DNA of 64,000 nt from Burkholderia latens (GTDB lineage Bacteria; Pseudomonadota; Gammaproteobacteria; Burkholderiales; Burkholderiaceae). Below the pieces are notes generated by a model. That model saw only the letters and a program-made list of their open reading frames with translations, ran no database searches and was not told where the DNA came from. Where the stretch lies: NCBI RefSeq assembly GCF_001718795.1, contig NZ_CP013438.1, positions 310,001 to 374,000 on the forward strand, in the 5' to 3' direction. Below are positions 9,636 to 17,168 of the stretch, piece after piece. The translations under genes and the position numbers were made by a program. Every line of letters begins with the position of its first letter. Within the stretch, counting starts at the first letter, position 1.

Positions 9636-10844
9636 ATGAATCCCGGAATCTCTTCTGCCGCCACCACGGCGGCGCCCCGCGAGCCGGCCTGGGGCGCCGT
9701 TTTCGCGATGACGCTTGGCGTGTTCGGTCTCGTCACCGCCGAATTCTTGCCTGCGAGCCTGCTCACGCCGATGGCCGACAGCCTCGGCGTGACCGAGGGC
9801 GTTGCCGGCCAGGCCGTCACGGCCACCGCGACGGTCGCGCTCGTCACGAGCCTGCTGATTTCCGCGCTGACGCGCACGATCGATCGCCGCCGCGTGCTGC
9901 TCGCGTTCTCGGTGCTGCTCGTCGCGTCGAATCTCGCCGTTGCGTTCGCGCCGAACCTGGCGATGCTGCTGATCGGCCGCGTCGTGCTCGGCATCGCGCT
10001 CGGCGGCTTCTGGACGATGGCGACCGCCACCGCGATGCGGCTCGTGCCGACCGCGCTGGTGCCGCGCGCGCTGTCGATCATCTTCAGCGGCGTCGCGGTC
10101 GCGACGATCGCATCCGCGCCGATGGGCAGCTACTTCGGTCACCTGATCGGCTGGCGCAACGTGTTCCTGATCGCCGCCGGACTCGGCGGCGTCGCATTCC
10201 TGTCGCAGGTTGTCACGCTGCCGTCGATGCCGCCGAGTGGCACCACGCGGCTGCGTACGCTCGTCGACGTGCTGCGCCGGCCGACCGTCGGCCTCGGGAT
10301 GTTCGCGACGATCCTCGTGTTCACCGGACATTTCGCATTCTTCACGTATCTGCGGCCGTTCCTCGAACAGGTGGCGGGCGTCGGCGTGAACGGGTTGTCG
10401 GCGATCCTGCTCGGCTACGGAATCGCCAACTTCGTCGGCACGTCGCTCGCGGGCCGCGTGCTCGAACACCGGCTGCGGCCGATGCTGATCGGGATGCCGG
10501 CGTTGATGGTCGTGCTCGGCGTCGCGCTCGTCGCGCTTGGACGCGCGCCGATGTTCGACGCGGTGCTCGTCGCGTTGTGGGGGATGGCGTTCGGCGGCGT
10601 GCCGGTTGCGTGGTCGACGTGGGTCACGCGCACCGTGCCCGATGAGGCGGAGAGCGCGGGCGGGCTGATCGTCGCGGCGATCCAGCTCGCGATTGCCACG
10701 GGTGCGGCGGCGGGCGGCGTCGTGTTCGACGCGAACGGCGCGGGCGGCGTGTTCCTCGGTGCGGCCGCGGTGCTGGCCGTCGCGGTTGCGACGATCGTCA
10801 CCGGCGTGCCGAAGCGGGTCGGAGCGACGGCGCTGGCCGAATGA
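9636..10844 (+). CDS. MFS transporter, AraJ/NepI-like efflux type
   Basis: 402 aa with about 12 hydrophobic segments and the family pattern FAMTLGVFGLVTAEFLPASLLTPMADSLG in the first helix and an RVVLGIALGGFW loop. Related proton-driven drug/sugar exporters are about 400 aa. ATG 9636 is chosen because upstream in-frame residues are polar and unlike a transporter N-terminus. Divergent from the AraC gene, which probably controls it. A hairpin with T-run follows. Substrate unknown. Confidence 0.87.
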   Translation: MNPGISSAATTAAPREPAWGAVFAMTLGVFGLVTAEFLPASLLTPMADSLGVTEGVAGQAVTATATVALVTSLLISALTRTIDRRRVLLAFSVLLVASNLAVAFAPNLAMLLIGRVVLGIALGGFWTMATATAMRLVPTALVPRALSIIFSGVAVATIASAPMGSYFGHLIGWRNVFLIAAGLGGVAFLSQVVTLPSMPPSGTTRLRTLVDVLRRPTVGLGMFATILVFTGHFAFFTYLRPFLEQVAGVGVNGLSAILLGYGIANFVGTSLAGRVLEHRLRPMLIGMPALMVVLGVALVALGRAPMFDAVLVALWGMAFGGVPVAWSTWVTRTVPDEAESAGGLIVAAIQLAIATGAAAGGVVFDANGAGGVFLGAAAVLAVAVATIVTGVPKRVGATALAE

Positions 10845-10930
10845 TGCGGGGAAAGCCGATCGGCATGGGCGTCGACCGGCTGCCCCGGGCGATCTGGCAA
10901 ACAGCGGTGTGAATCCGCGGTTCCCTGTCG

Positions 10931-10967
10931 CGCGGGCACGTTGCATCACGCATCGTGCCCGCGTTTT
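10931..10967 (+). terminator. Intrinsic terminator after the MFS gene
   Basis: Perfect 10-bp arms CGCGGGCACG / CGTGCCCGCG with a 13-nt loop followed by TTTT. It lies 87 bp after the MFS stop and 31 bp from the end of the convergent gene at 10998. Confidence 0.7.
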
Positions 10968-10997
10968 GCATGCTTGATCCGGCTTGGTCGGGGGCGA

Positions 10998-11765
10998 TCA
11001 GCCGCGTTGCTTCACCACCGCCGCAAGCGCCTTCATCGCCTGAAGGTACGGGTATGGCCCGTGGCTGATGCGGGCGACGCCGTATTCGGCGAGTTCGGCG
11101 AGCGTCGGCGTTTCGTCGACGCGCATGATGTTCACCGGCAGCGGCGACGCAGCGGTGAGCGCGCGAATCAGCGCCGGCGAGCGAAGGCCCGGCACGAACA
11201 GGCCGTCGGCGCCTGCCGCCGCATAAGCGCGTGCGCGCGTCAGCGCGTCGTCGAGCAGCCGTTCGTCGTGCGCATCGGCCGCGACCGTGAAGAACACGTC
11301 GGTGCGCGCGTTGATGAAGTAGCCGCTTCCCGCGCGATCGGCCGCCTGCCGGGCCGCGGCGAGACGCGCTGCCGCGTCGTCGACGGTGCGCAGTTCGCCC
11401 GTCGCGGGAAAGCTGTCTTCGAGATTGCAGCCGATCGCGCCGGCGTCGATGCTGCGCGCGATCGTGTCGGCGACATCTTCCAGCCGCTCGCCGTACCCGC
11501 TTTCCAGATCGACGGTGACGGGCAAGTCCGTCGCCTGTGCGATCCTCGCGAGCACTTCCATCACGAGCGCTTTCGGCATCTGCTCCCCATCGACGAAACC
11601 GTTCGCGGCCGCGACCGACCAGCTGCCGGTCGCAAGCGCGACACCGCCTGCGTCGGCCACCGTGCGCGCGCTGCCGGCGTCCCACACGTTGAACAGCACG
11701 AGCGGCTGGCCCGCCCGGTGAAGCGAACGGAAATACGCGGCTTTTTCGGTGTTATTGCGGCTCAT
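10998..11765 (-). CDS. Isocitrate lyase / phosphoenolpyruvate mutase-family protein
   Basis: 255 aa TIM-barrel enzyme. Family signatures: VLFNVWDAGSAR near the N-terminus, VTVDLESGYG, GCNLEDS (metal-binding carboxylates) and INARTDVFF. The catalytic KKCGH loop of isocitrate lyase is absent, which fits the small PEP-mutase-like clade with carbon-carbon lyase activity on 2-oxo or 2-hydroxy acids. ATG 11765 is preceded by GGAGGG. It overlaps the end of the upstream gene by 14 bp, so the two form one operon, divergent from a TetR gene. Confidence 0.82.
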   Translation of the reverse strand: MSRNNTEKAAYFRSLHRAGQPLVLFNVWDAGSARTVADAGGVALATGSWSVAAANGFVDGEQMPKALVMEVLARIAQATDLPVTVDLESGYGERLEDVADTIARSIDAGAIGCNLEDSFPATGELRTVDDAAARLAAARQAADRAGSGYFINARTDVFFTVAADAHDERLLDDALTRARAYAAAGADGLFVPGLRSPALIRALTAASPLPVNIMRVDETPTLAELAEYGVARISHGPYPYLQAMKALAAVVKQRG

Positions 11766-12812
11766 GCTCGTCCCTCCAGTGGAAATTCGGATTGTTCGTG
11801 TTGCTGAACGATACATCGATCGTGTCGAGCGCCGCGAGAAAATCGCGTGCGTCGAACAGTTCGCCGACGCTGCGCACGCCGCCTGACGCGAGCGTCCTGC
11901 CGGTCAGCACGCGCAGCGTCGCCTCGACGATGATCGGCGCGCTGGTCGCATAGATGTCGCGTCCCGACGCGGTCGCGCGATGCGTGACGCCGTTCTGCAC
12001 GACGATGGCGTCCATCGCGAAGCGCTGCGCCGAACGGCCGAGTGCGTCGACCGGTTGCGGCGGCGGCGTGCCGGCATCGCGCACGTCGCGCAGCGCGAGC
12101 GTCGCGAGCCACGATTCGATGGTATCGATGCGCAGATGCCGCGCGAGCGTCATCACTTCGGTGAATGGCAGCAGCGTCACGTCGGCGTTGCCGAACGGCG
12201 GCGGGAACGGCCACGTGCGTGTGCGGGCGGTCGACGGCACCGCGGTCGGCTTGCCGTTGCGCTGGATCAGCCGGATCGCGTGATTGCGTTCGCTGGTCAC
12301 GCGCGTGCCGCGCGTCGGATGCCAGCTGTCGAGGCCGGTGGCGACGTCGACGCGGTCGACCGGGCGGCCCGGATCCACGAGCGCCGTCACGAGCAGATCG
12401 GCGAGCCCGCCGTAGAACGCGGCGGCCGGCACGAGCGTCACGCCGGCGGCGCGCGCCCGGCTGTCGCACTTGTCGGTCAGCGCCTGGACCGCCGGTTGCT
12501 CGGCCGTCAGGTCGAAATACGGAATGCCCGCCCGCAGCGCCGCATCCGCGACCAGCAGTGCGGTGTCGAGGTACGGTCCCGCGCAGTTGATCACCGCGTG
12601 CGCGCCGCGCAATGCGGCGGCGAGCGCATGCGCATCGTCGATCGGAGCGACGCGCCACGGCGCCCCGTGGTTGCCGCTTTGCGCGAGCCGTGCGGCGTCG
12701 CGCCCGATGCGGAGCGTGCCGACGCCGCGCCGCGCCGCTCCAGCTCCGCGACGACAAACCGCCCGGTGTGCCCGCTGGCGCCATACACGGCAACCGTCAT
12801 TCGATCGTTCAT
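11752..12812 (-). pseudogene. Saccharopine-dehydrogenase-like NAD(P)-binding protein, frameshifted near the N-terminus
   Basis: Starting at 12812 (GGAG upstream), the first ~28 codons give an excellent Rossmann start (MTVAVYGASGHTGRFVVAELERRG). The rest (GVGTLRIGRDAARLAQSG through INCAGPYLDTALLVADAAL to the stop at 11752) is in another frame. The switch lies at 12723-12737, where CGCCG is repeated three times. Removing one 5-bp unit restores one reading frame of about 350 codons with perfect continuity. Family members are about 350-aa oxidoreductases (saccharopine dehydrogenase/trans-enoyl-reductase type). This is either a real slippage mutation or an assembly error. The body of the protein shows no other damage. 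Confidence 0.75.
12723..12737. repeat. Triple CGCCG tandem at the frameshift site
   Basis: Three exact 5-bp units in a row inside the dehydrogenase-like gene. Two units would keep the gene in frame. Such short G+C repeats slip easily in replication and also in sequencing. Confidence 0.8.
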
Positions 12813-12825
12813 GATCCACTCCGAT

Positions 12826-12858
12826 ACAGACCGGTTTGTTTTATAGTACAGACCTGTA
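12826..12858. promoter_or_regulatory. Two operator-like palindromes between the TetR gene and its divergent operon
   Basis: ACAGACCGGTTTGT (12826-12839, near-perfect) and TACAGACCTGTA (12847-12858, arms TACAG/CTGTA) share the core ACAGACC[GT]GT. Their centres are 20 bp apart, about two helical turns, which suits two TetR dimers on one face of DNA. The site overlaps an AT-rich TTTTATAGTA stretch, a likely promoter element. Confidence 0.75.
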
Positions 12859-12932
12859 TCGTCGTCAATCGCCGGGTGCTATCATCGGGCGCACTAATTG
12901 GCGGCACGGGCGGCCATCGCGGCCGGGCTGGG

Positions 12933-13526
12933 ATGAAACAGGGAAACGACACGAACGGGAGCGCGTCCGATACGCGCGAGCGCATTCTGCAGACGGCGAG
13001 CGAGCTGTTCTATCGGGAAGGCACGCGGGCGGTCGGCGTCGATCTGATCGTCGCGCAGGCGGGCGTCGCGAAGACGAGCCTGTACCGCTACTTCGCAACG
13101 AAGGACGACCTGATCGAAGCGTTTCTGCTGCGCGAGGATGCCGATTTCTGGGCGCACTGGGATGCGGTGGCCGCGCAGCACCGCCGCTCGCCGCGCGACG
13201 AACTCGATGCGCAACTGCAGTGGATCGGCGAGCGCATCGAGCGCCCCGGCTATCGCGGCTGCCCGCAGATCAACATCGCCGCCGAATACGCGGATAGTAA
13301 TCATCCGGCCCGCAAGGTCGCCGTCGCGCACAAGCAGGAATTGCGGCGCAGGCTGACCGAGCTGGCGAGCGCGATGCGGATCGACGCACCTGAAACTTAC
13401 GCGCTGCGGCTCGCGACCGTCATCGACGGCGCACTGAGCAGCGGACAGGCGCTGCATGCGCATGGGCCGGTGCGCTTCCTGCAGGAATTCGCGCAACTGC
13501 TGATGCCGAAGAAGGGCCGGAAGTAG
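12933..13526 (+). CDS. TetR-family repressor
   Basis: 197 aa. The helix-turn-helix is at about 12-58 (TRERILQTASELFYREGTRAVGVDLIVAQAGVAKTSLYRYFATKDDLIEAFL), a textbook TetR N-terminus. The C-terminal ligand/dimer domain (with RPGYRGCPQINIAAEY) resembles the AcrR-like clade. ATG 12933 fits the family length. It is divergent from the dehydrogenase/PEP-mutase-like operon, with two matching palindromes between, so autoregulation and repression of that operon are likely. The inducer is unknown. Confidence 0.9.
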   Translation: MKQGNDTNGSASDTRERILQTASELFYREGTRAVGVDLIVAQAGVAKTSLYRYFATKDDLIEAFLLREDADFWAHWDAVAAQHRRSPRDELDAQLQWIGERIERPGYRGCPQINIAAEYADSNHPARKVAVAHKQELRRRLTELASAMRIDAPETYALRLATVIDGALSSGQALHAHGPVRFLQEFAQLLMPKKGRK

Positions 13527-13545
13527 CGCGCGGGGCCGCGCGGTG

Positions 13546-14013
13546 TCAGCCGCGCGTGGCCGGATCCTCCGACAGCGCGCGCAACTGGTCGCGCAACACG
13601 TCGACCTCGCCGTCGGCGAACGGCCGTTCGATCTCGGCGTGCGTCTGCTGCCACAGCGGAAACGCGTCGGCGAGCAGCCGATGGCCGGCCGGCGTGAGTT
13701 CGAGCAGGCGGCTGCGCTTGTCGTCCGGATCCTGCGTGATGGTGACGAGCCCGCGCCGCTCGAGCGGTTTCAGCGCGGCGGTGAGCGTCGTGCGGTCCAT
13801 CGCGAGCAGCGACGCGACCGACTTCATCGCGGCCGGCTGCGGCCGGTTCAGCGACATCAACAGCGAAAACTGGCCGTTGGTGAGATCCAGCGGACGCAGC
13901 ACATCGTCGAAGATGCGCGCGAGATTGCGGGCCGCGCGCTGCATGTGCAGGCACAGGCAGCAATCGCGCACCATCAGCGTCGTCTCGAACGGAAGCTTTT
14001 CTTTGCGTGCCAT
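13546..14013 (-). CDS. MarR-family regulator with an N-terminal cysteine cluster
   Basis: 155 aa winged-helix protein: recognition region SVASLLAMDRTTLTAALKPLERRGLVTITQDPDDKRSRLLELT, with the wing DxRxR pattern. Residues C18, C19 and C21 (RDCCLCLH) lie before the first helix, where some MarR/OhrR proteins carry redox-sensing thiols; a redox or electrophile sensor is therefore possible but not shown. Divergent from the YCII/GST operon with a perfect palindrome between. Confidence 0.88.
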   Translation of the reverse strand: MARKEKLPFETTLMVRDCCLCLHMQRAARNLARIFDDVLRPLDLTNGQFSLLMSLNRPQPAAMKSVASLLAMDRTTLTAALKPLERRGLVTITQDPDDKRSRLLELTPAGHRLLADAFPLWQQTHAEIERPFADGEVDVLRDQLRALSEDPATRG

Positions 14014-14024
14014 GTTGCAATTGT

Positions 14025-14036
14025 GTTGATATCAAC
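14025..14036. promoter_or_regulatory. Perfect 12-bp palindrome, probable MarR operator
   Basis: GTTGATATCAAC in the 82-bp gap between the MarR gene and the divergent YCII gene. AT-centred palindromes of this kind are typical MarR sites and this one is placed to control both promoters. Confidence 0.7.
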
Positions 14037-14095
14037 CTATCGTGTCAAGGGCGAGGAGCGGCAGCCCGCCGCTCCCGTCACCGGACGGAGGAAGC

Positions 14096-14464
14096 ATGAG
14101 TGCCCAACAGCAGTTGTATCTCGCGGTATTCCTCGGCAGCAAGGAAAGTCCCGGCATGAAGGCGTGGATGGCGCTGCCGGAGGACGAACGGCGCGCGCGC
14201 GAGCGGGACGGAATCGCCGCGTGGCATGCGTGGGTCGACCGGCATCGCGATGCGATCGTCGAACTCGGCGGTCCGCTCGGCAAGACCAAGACGATCGGCA
14301 AGGGCGGTGTCGCGGATACCGCCAATGCGATGAGCGGCTTCACCGTCGTGCGCGCCGCATCGCACGACGCGGCGGCCGCGCTGTTCGAAGGTCATCCGCA
14401 TTTCACGCTGTTCCCGGGCGACGCGATCGACGTGATGCCGGTGCTCGCCGTGCCCGGCATGTGA
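14096..14464 (+). CDS. YCII-related domain protein
   Basis: 122 aa. Starts MSAQQQLYLAVFLGSKESPGM after ACGGAGGAAG. The dimeric alpha-beta barrel fold is suggested by the HP-F end pattern (FEGHPHFTLFPGDAIDVMPV) and GPLGKTKTIG. Family members are small enzymes or accessory proteins; no reaction is known for most. First gene of an operon with the GST at 14599, under likely MarR control, which hints at a role with reactive small molecules. Confidence 0.8.
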   Translation: MSAQQQLYLAVFLGSKESPGMKAWMALPEDERRARERDGIAAWHAWVDRHRDAIVELGGPLGKTKTIGKGGVADTANAMSGFTVVRAASHDAAAALFEGHPHFTLFPGDAIDVMPVLAVPGM

Positions 14465-14490
14465 TCGGCAGCGGGCGCGCTGCGCGTGCG

Positions 14491-14544
14491 GCCGACGTGG
14501 CCGAAGCGGCCGAAGCGGCCGAAGCGGCCGAAGCGGCCGAACGG
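14491..14544. repeat. 9-bp tandem repeat (GCCGAAGCG), about six units
   Basis: Four exact units at 14500-14535 flanked by one degenerate unit each side. It lies in the gap between the YCII and GST genes. The array is in frame with the GST and would encode repeats of E-A-A if translation began upstream (for example GTG 14461, which overlaps the YCII stop), but ATG 14599 gives the normal GST length. The copy number may vary between strains. Confidence 0.8.
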
Positions 14545-14598
14545 GCCGGAGTCGCCTGCGCACCGCGTGTTCCGCGACATCTTGATGGAGACATTGCG

Positions 14599-15216
14599 AT
14601 GAAGCTATACGGATTCGCCGGAACGCGCTCGCAACGCGCGCTCTGGGGGCTCAGGGAACTGGACGCGGATTTCGAATTCGTGTCCGTCAATCTGCTGGCG
14701 GGCGAGCACAAGCGGCCCGAATTCCTGCAAATCAATCCGGCCGGCAAGGTGCCCGTGCTGGTGGACGGCGATCTCGTGATCCCGGAGTCGGCCGCGATCG
14801 TGCTGTACCTCGCGGACAAGTATCCGGAGAAGGCGCTGCTGCCGACCGATCCGGCGCTGCGTGCGCACGCTTACCGCTGGGTGATGTTCGCGGTGACGGA
14901 ACTCGAGCAGCCGCTGTGGCGCATCACGCGGCATACGTTCCTCTACCCGCCGGAGAAGCGGCTGCCGGCCGATATCGAACTCGCGCGCGAGGATTTCAAC
15001 GCAATGGCCGGAATTCTCGACCGGCATCTCGAGGGGCGTGAATTCATCGTCGGCGACACGCTGACGGTCGCCGATTGCGTGACTGCGTATCTGATCGACT
15101 GGGCGAGCGAGTGTCAGCTGCTCGATGGGTTCCCGCAGTTGCGGGCGTACCTCGCGCGCCTTTACGCGCGGCCGAAGGCGCCGCAACGGATCGCGGACGC
15201 GCGCAAGGCCGCGTGA
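14599..15216 (+). CDS. Glutathione S-transferase family protein
   Basis: 205 aa. Thioredoxin-like N-domain: MKLYGFAGTRSQRALWGLRELDADFEFV, then NPAGKVPVLVDGDLVIPESAAIVLYLADKY with the cis-Pro and the ES motif that bind glutathione. All-helical C-domain with FIVGDTLTVADCVTAYLIDWA. The first-domain serine (TRSQR) is the likely glutathione-activating residue. GGAG precedes ATG 14599. With the YCII protein it forms a MarR-controlled pair, suggesting detoxification of an electrophile. Confidence 0.88.
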   Translation: MKLYGFAGTRSQRALWGLRELDADFEFVSVNLLAGEHKRPEFLQINPAGKVPVLVDGDLVIPESAAIVLYLADKYPEKALLPTDPALRAHAYRWVMFAVTELEQPLWRITRHTFLYPPEKRLPADIELAREDFNAMAGILDRHLEGREFIVGDTLTVADCVTAYLIDWASECQLLDGFPQLRAYLARLYARPKAPQRIADARKAA

Positions 15217-15250
15217 GTGGCCGTGGAGCGCGCCGACGGCCGCGAGCGGG

Positions 15251-15279
15251 CGCGATGGCGCGCTGTCGCGATGGCGCGC
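15251..15279. repeat. 13-bp direct repeat, 3-bp spacer
   Basis: CGCGATGGCGCGC occurs twice, separated by TGT, in the gap between the convergent GST and HAD genes. No function is apparent. Confidence 0.6.
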
Positions 15280-15288
15280 CGTGCGGGG

Positions 15289-16011
15289 CTACTGCACGGC
15301 GGCCGGGCCGCCCAGCGCGTGGCACAGCACCGACAAGTCGCGAACGGTCAGATGCGGGGATGGGGCGCGATGCGCAGCGCGCTCCGTTTCCGTGTGTTCG
15401 TCGCGTACGACCCACGCGGCCTGAAGCCCCGCCTTCAACGCGCCGACGACGTCGAGATGAAAATCGTCGCCGACGTGCAGCAGTTCCGCCGCCCGCACCC
15501 CGAGCGTCGTCGCAGCCGCATGAAAAATCTCCGGCTCGGGTTTTGCAAATCCGAACGCGCGCGCGCTGATCGTTTCGCGGAAGAACTCGGCGCCGCCGGT
15601 CAAGCGAAGATCCGCATTGCCGTTCGTCACCGCGATCAGCGGAAACCGTGCGCTCAACCACGCGAGCGCCGGCAGTGCATCGTCGAAGAACTCGACCTGA
15701 TTCCGCGCCGCATAGAACGCATCGTATGCGTGGTCGGTCAGTTCGACGTCTTCGTTTGCGCGCGCCAGCGCGAGCCGGATCGATCCGATGCGCAGCGCGC
15801 GATAGTCGCCGACGAGATCGGGCCGCGAACGTTCGTATTCGTCGCGCAATCGGCTTAACGCGTGCGGCGTCGGCAGCACATTCGCGATATTCGGCGCGCG
15901 CGCGAGCAGCCACGCGTGCAGCGACGCCTCGGCACGAACGACGGCCGCGCCGAACGGCCACAGTGTGTCGTCGAGGTCGAACGAGATGGCGGAAACTTTG
16001 GCAAGCGGCAT
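15289..16011 (-). CDS. HAD-superfamily hydrolase
   Basis: 240 aa. Motif I is FDLDDTLWP near residue 12 (nucleophile and acid/base aspartates), motif II VTNGN, motif III KPEPEIFHAA, motif IV HVGDDFHLDVVGA. The helical cap lies between I and II, as in the YjjG/REG-2-type phosphatases. Last gene of the leftward LysR-linked set, 29 bp after the cyclodeaminase-like gene. The substrate is unknown; a phosphate ester or nucleotide is typical of the family. Confidence 0.87.
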   Translation of the reverse strand: MPLAKVSAISFDLDDTLWPFGAAVVRAEASLHAWLLARAPNIANVLPTPHALSRLRDEYERSRPDLVGDYRALRIGSIRLALARANEDVELTDHAYDAFYAARNQVEFFDDALPALAWLSARFPLIAVTNGNADLRLTGGAEFFRETISARAFGFAKPEPEIFHAAATTLGVRAAELLHVGDDFHLDVVGALKAGLQAAWVVRDEHTETERAAHRAPSPHLTVRDLSVLCHALGGPAAVQ

Positions 16012-16040
16012 GGTGACGGAAGATATCACGCAGTTGCCGT

Positions 16041-17012
16041 TCACCACGCCCACGGGATCGAACGGCCCGCGCCGTTGTCGACAGCCTGCCGGTACAGGAG
16101 ACGCGCGACGGTCAGGTCCTGCAGCGCAAGCCCCGTCATGTCGAAGACGGTGATCTCGTTCGCGGAGCGACCGATCGACACGGTGCCGGCGAGTACGTCG
16201 CCGATTTCGGTGCGCGGCAGATCGGGCGCCCACTGGCACTCGCCGATGGTGCGCGCCTGCTCGTGATCGTCGACGAAAATCCGCGCGCGCGCCAAAACAC
16301 CTTCGGGCAGTTCGCGCTTGCCCGCGGTGTCCGCGCCCACGCAGGTCAGATGCGTGCCCGGCCGGACAGCATCGGCGTCGAACAACGGGCCGCCGCCCGG
16401 CGTCGCGGTAATCACGACGTCGCTGTCGGCCACAGCATCGTTCCGGCTTCGCGCGACGCGAATGTCGCAGCGTCCGCGGAATGCCGCTTCGAATACCGGA
16501 TCCGGCTCGCCGCCGACGTTCACGTACTGCACCGTGCACCGTTGCGGCAGCAGCCGTATCGCGTAGTCGAGCTGGACGTGCGCCTGCACGCCGGTGCCGA
16601 ATACGCAGATCCGTGAACTGTCGCGCCGCGCGAGCGCCTGGAGCCCGAGGCCGCCCGCCGCACCCGTTCGCGCGGTGGTGATCGCATTGCCGTCCATGAT
16701 GCAGAGCGGGCGGCCGCTGGCCGGATCGAATAGCGCGATCGTCGCCTGATGCGGCTCGCCGCCGCGGCGGCGATTGCCTGGCCAGAACCCCGCGGCCTTG
16801 AAACCGAGCAGATCCTGGCTCGCGACGTCACCGGCTTTGATGCCGAATACGCCGCCGGTATGCAGCTTCTCGCGCACGACCGGAAACACGCGCCCGGCGC
16901 GCCGACTGTGCAGCACGAACGCTTCGCGGACCGCCGCCATCACCGGCTCGGCTTGCAGAGCCGGTTCGACCGCATCGCGATCGAGAAGGAGGAGTTGGGC
17001 GTCTGTCGGCAT
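16041..17012 (-). CDS. Ornithine cyclodeaminase / mu-crystallin family protein
   Basis: 323 aa NAD(P)-dependent enzyme family. Seen: GGVFGIKAG near the substrate site, TTARTGAAGGLGLQALAR, the Rossmann loop VFGTGVQAHVQLDYA, and LTCVGADTAGKRELPEGVLARARIFVDD. Relatives include ornithine cyclodeaminase, alanine dehydrogenase and iminosuccinate reductase. ATG 17012 gives the family length. The neighbour upstream is a D-threonine-aldolase-like enzyme; that pairing also occurs in the beta-hydroxyaspartate pathway, where this family reduces iminosuccinate, but only two of those enzymes are present here. Confidence 0.85.
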   Translation of the reverse strand: MPTDAQLLLLDRDAVEPALQAEPVMAAVREAFVLHSRRAGRVFPVVREKLHTGGVFGIKAGDVASQDLLGFKAAGFWPGNRRRGGEPHQATIALFDPASGRPLCIMDGNAITTARTGAAGGLGLQALARRDSSRICVFGTGVQAHVQLDYAIRLLPQRCTVQYVNVGGEPDPVFEAAFRGRCDIRVARSRNDAVADSDVVITATPGGGPLFDADAVRPGTHLTCVGADTAGKRELPEGVLARARIFVDDHEQARTIGECQWAPDLPRTEIGDVLAGTVSIGRSANEITVFDMTGLALQDLTVARLLYRQAVDNGAGRSIPWAW

Positions 17013-17168
17013 GGTCGGGAGCCTGTCGAGTGTGGAACGATGTGCGGATTTTATGGTTTGTCCAGATATGGGCAAACGGTCACCGATTGTTGAACGACGA
17101 TGGCGCGATCGATGTCGTCAGATGAAACGGACGATCACGCCACACCACCGTTTCAGCACGCCTTCCGA

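Noticed and set aside
10845..10930. Possible cobalamin riboswitch (a GGTGTGAATC-like stretch near 10905)
   Set aside because: Only a short match; the conserved B12-box and surrounding helices are missing and no B12-related gene follows.
14461..14598. N-terminal extension of the GST through the E-A-A repeat
   Set aside because: Standard GST begins at MKLYGF with its own GGAG site; the extension is low-complexity. Kept only as a hypothesis in the findings.
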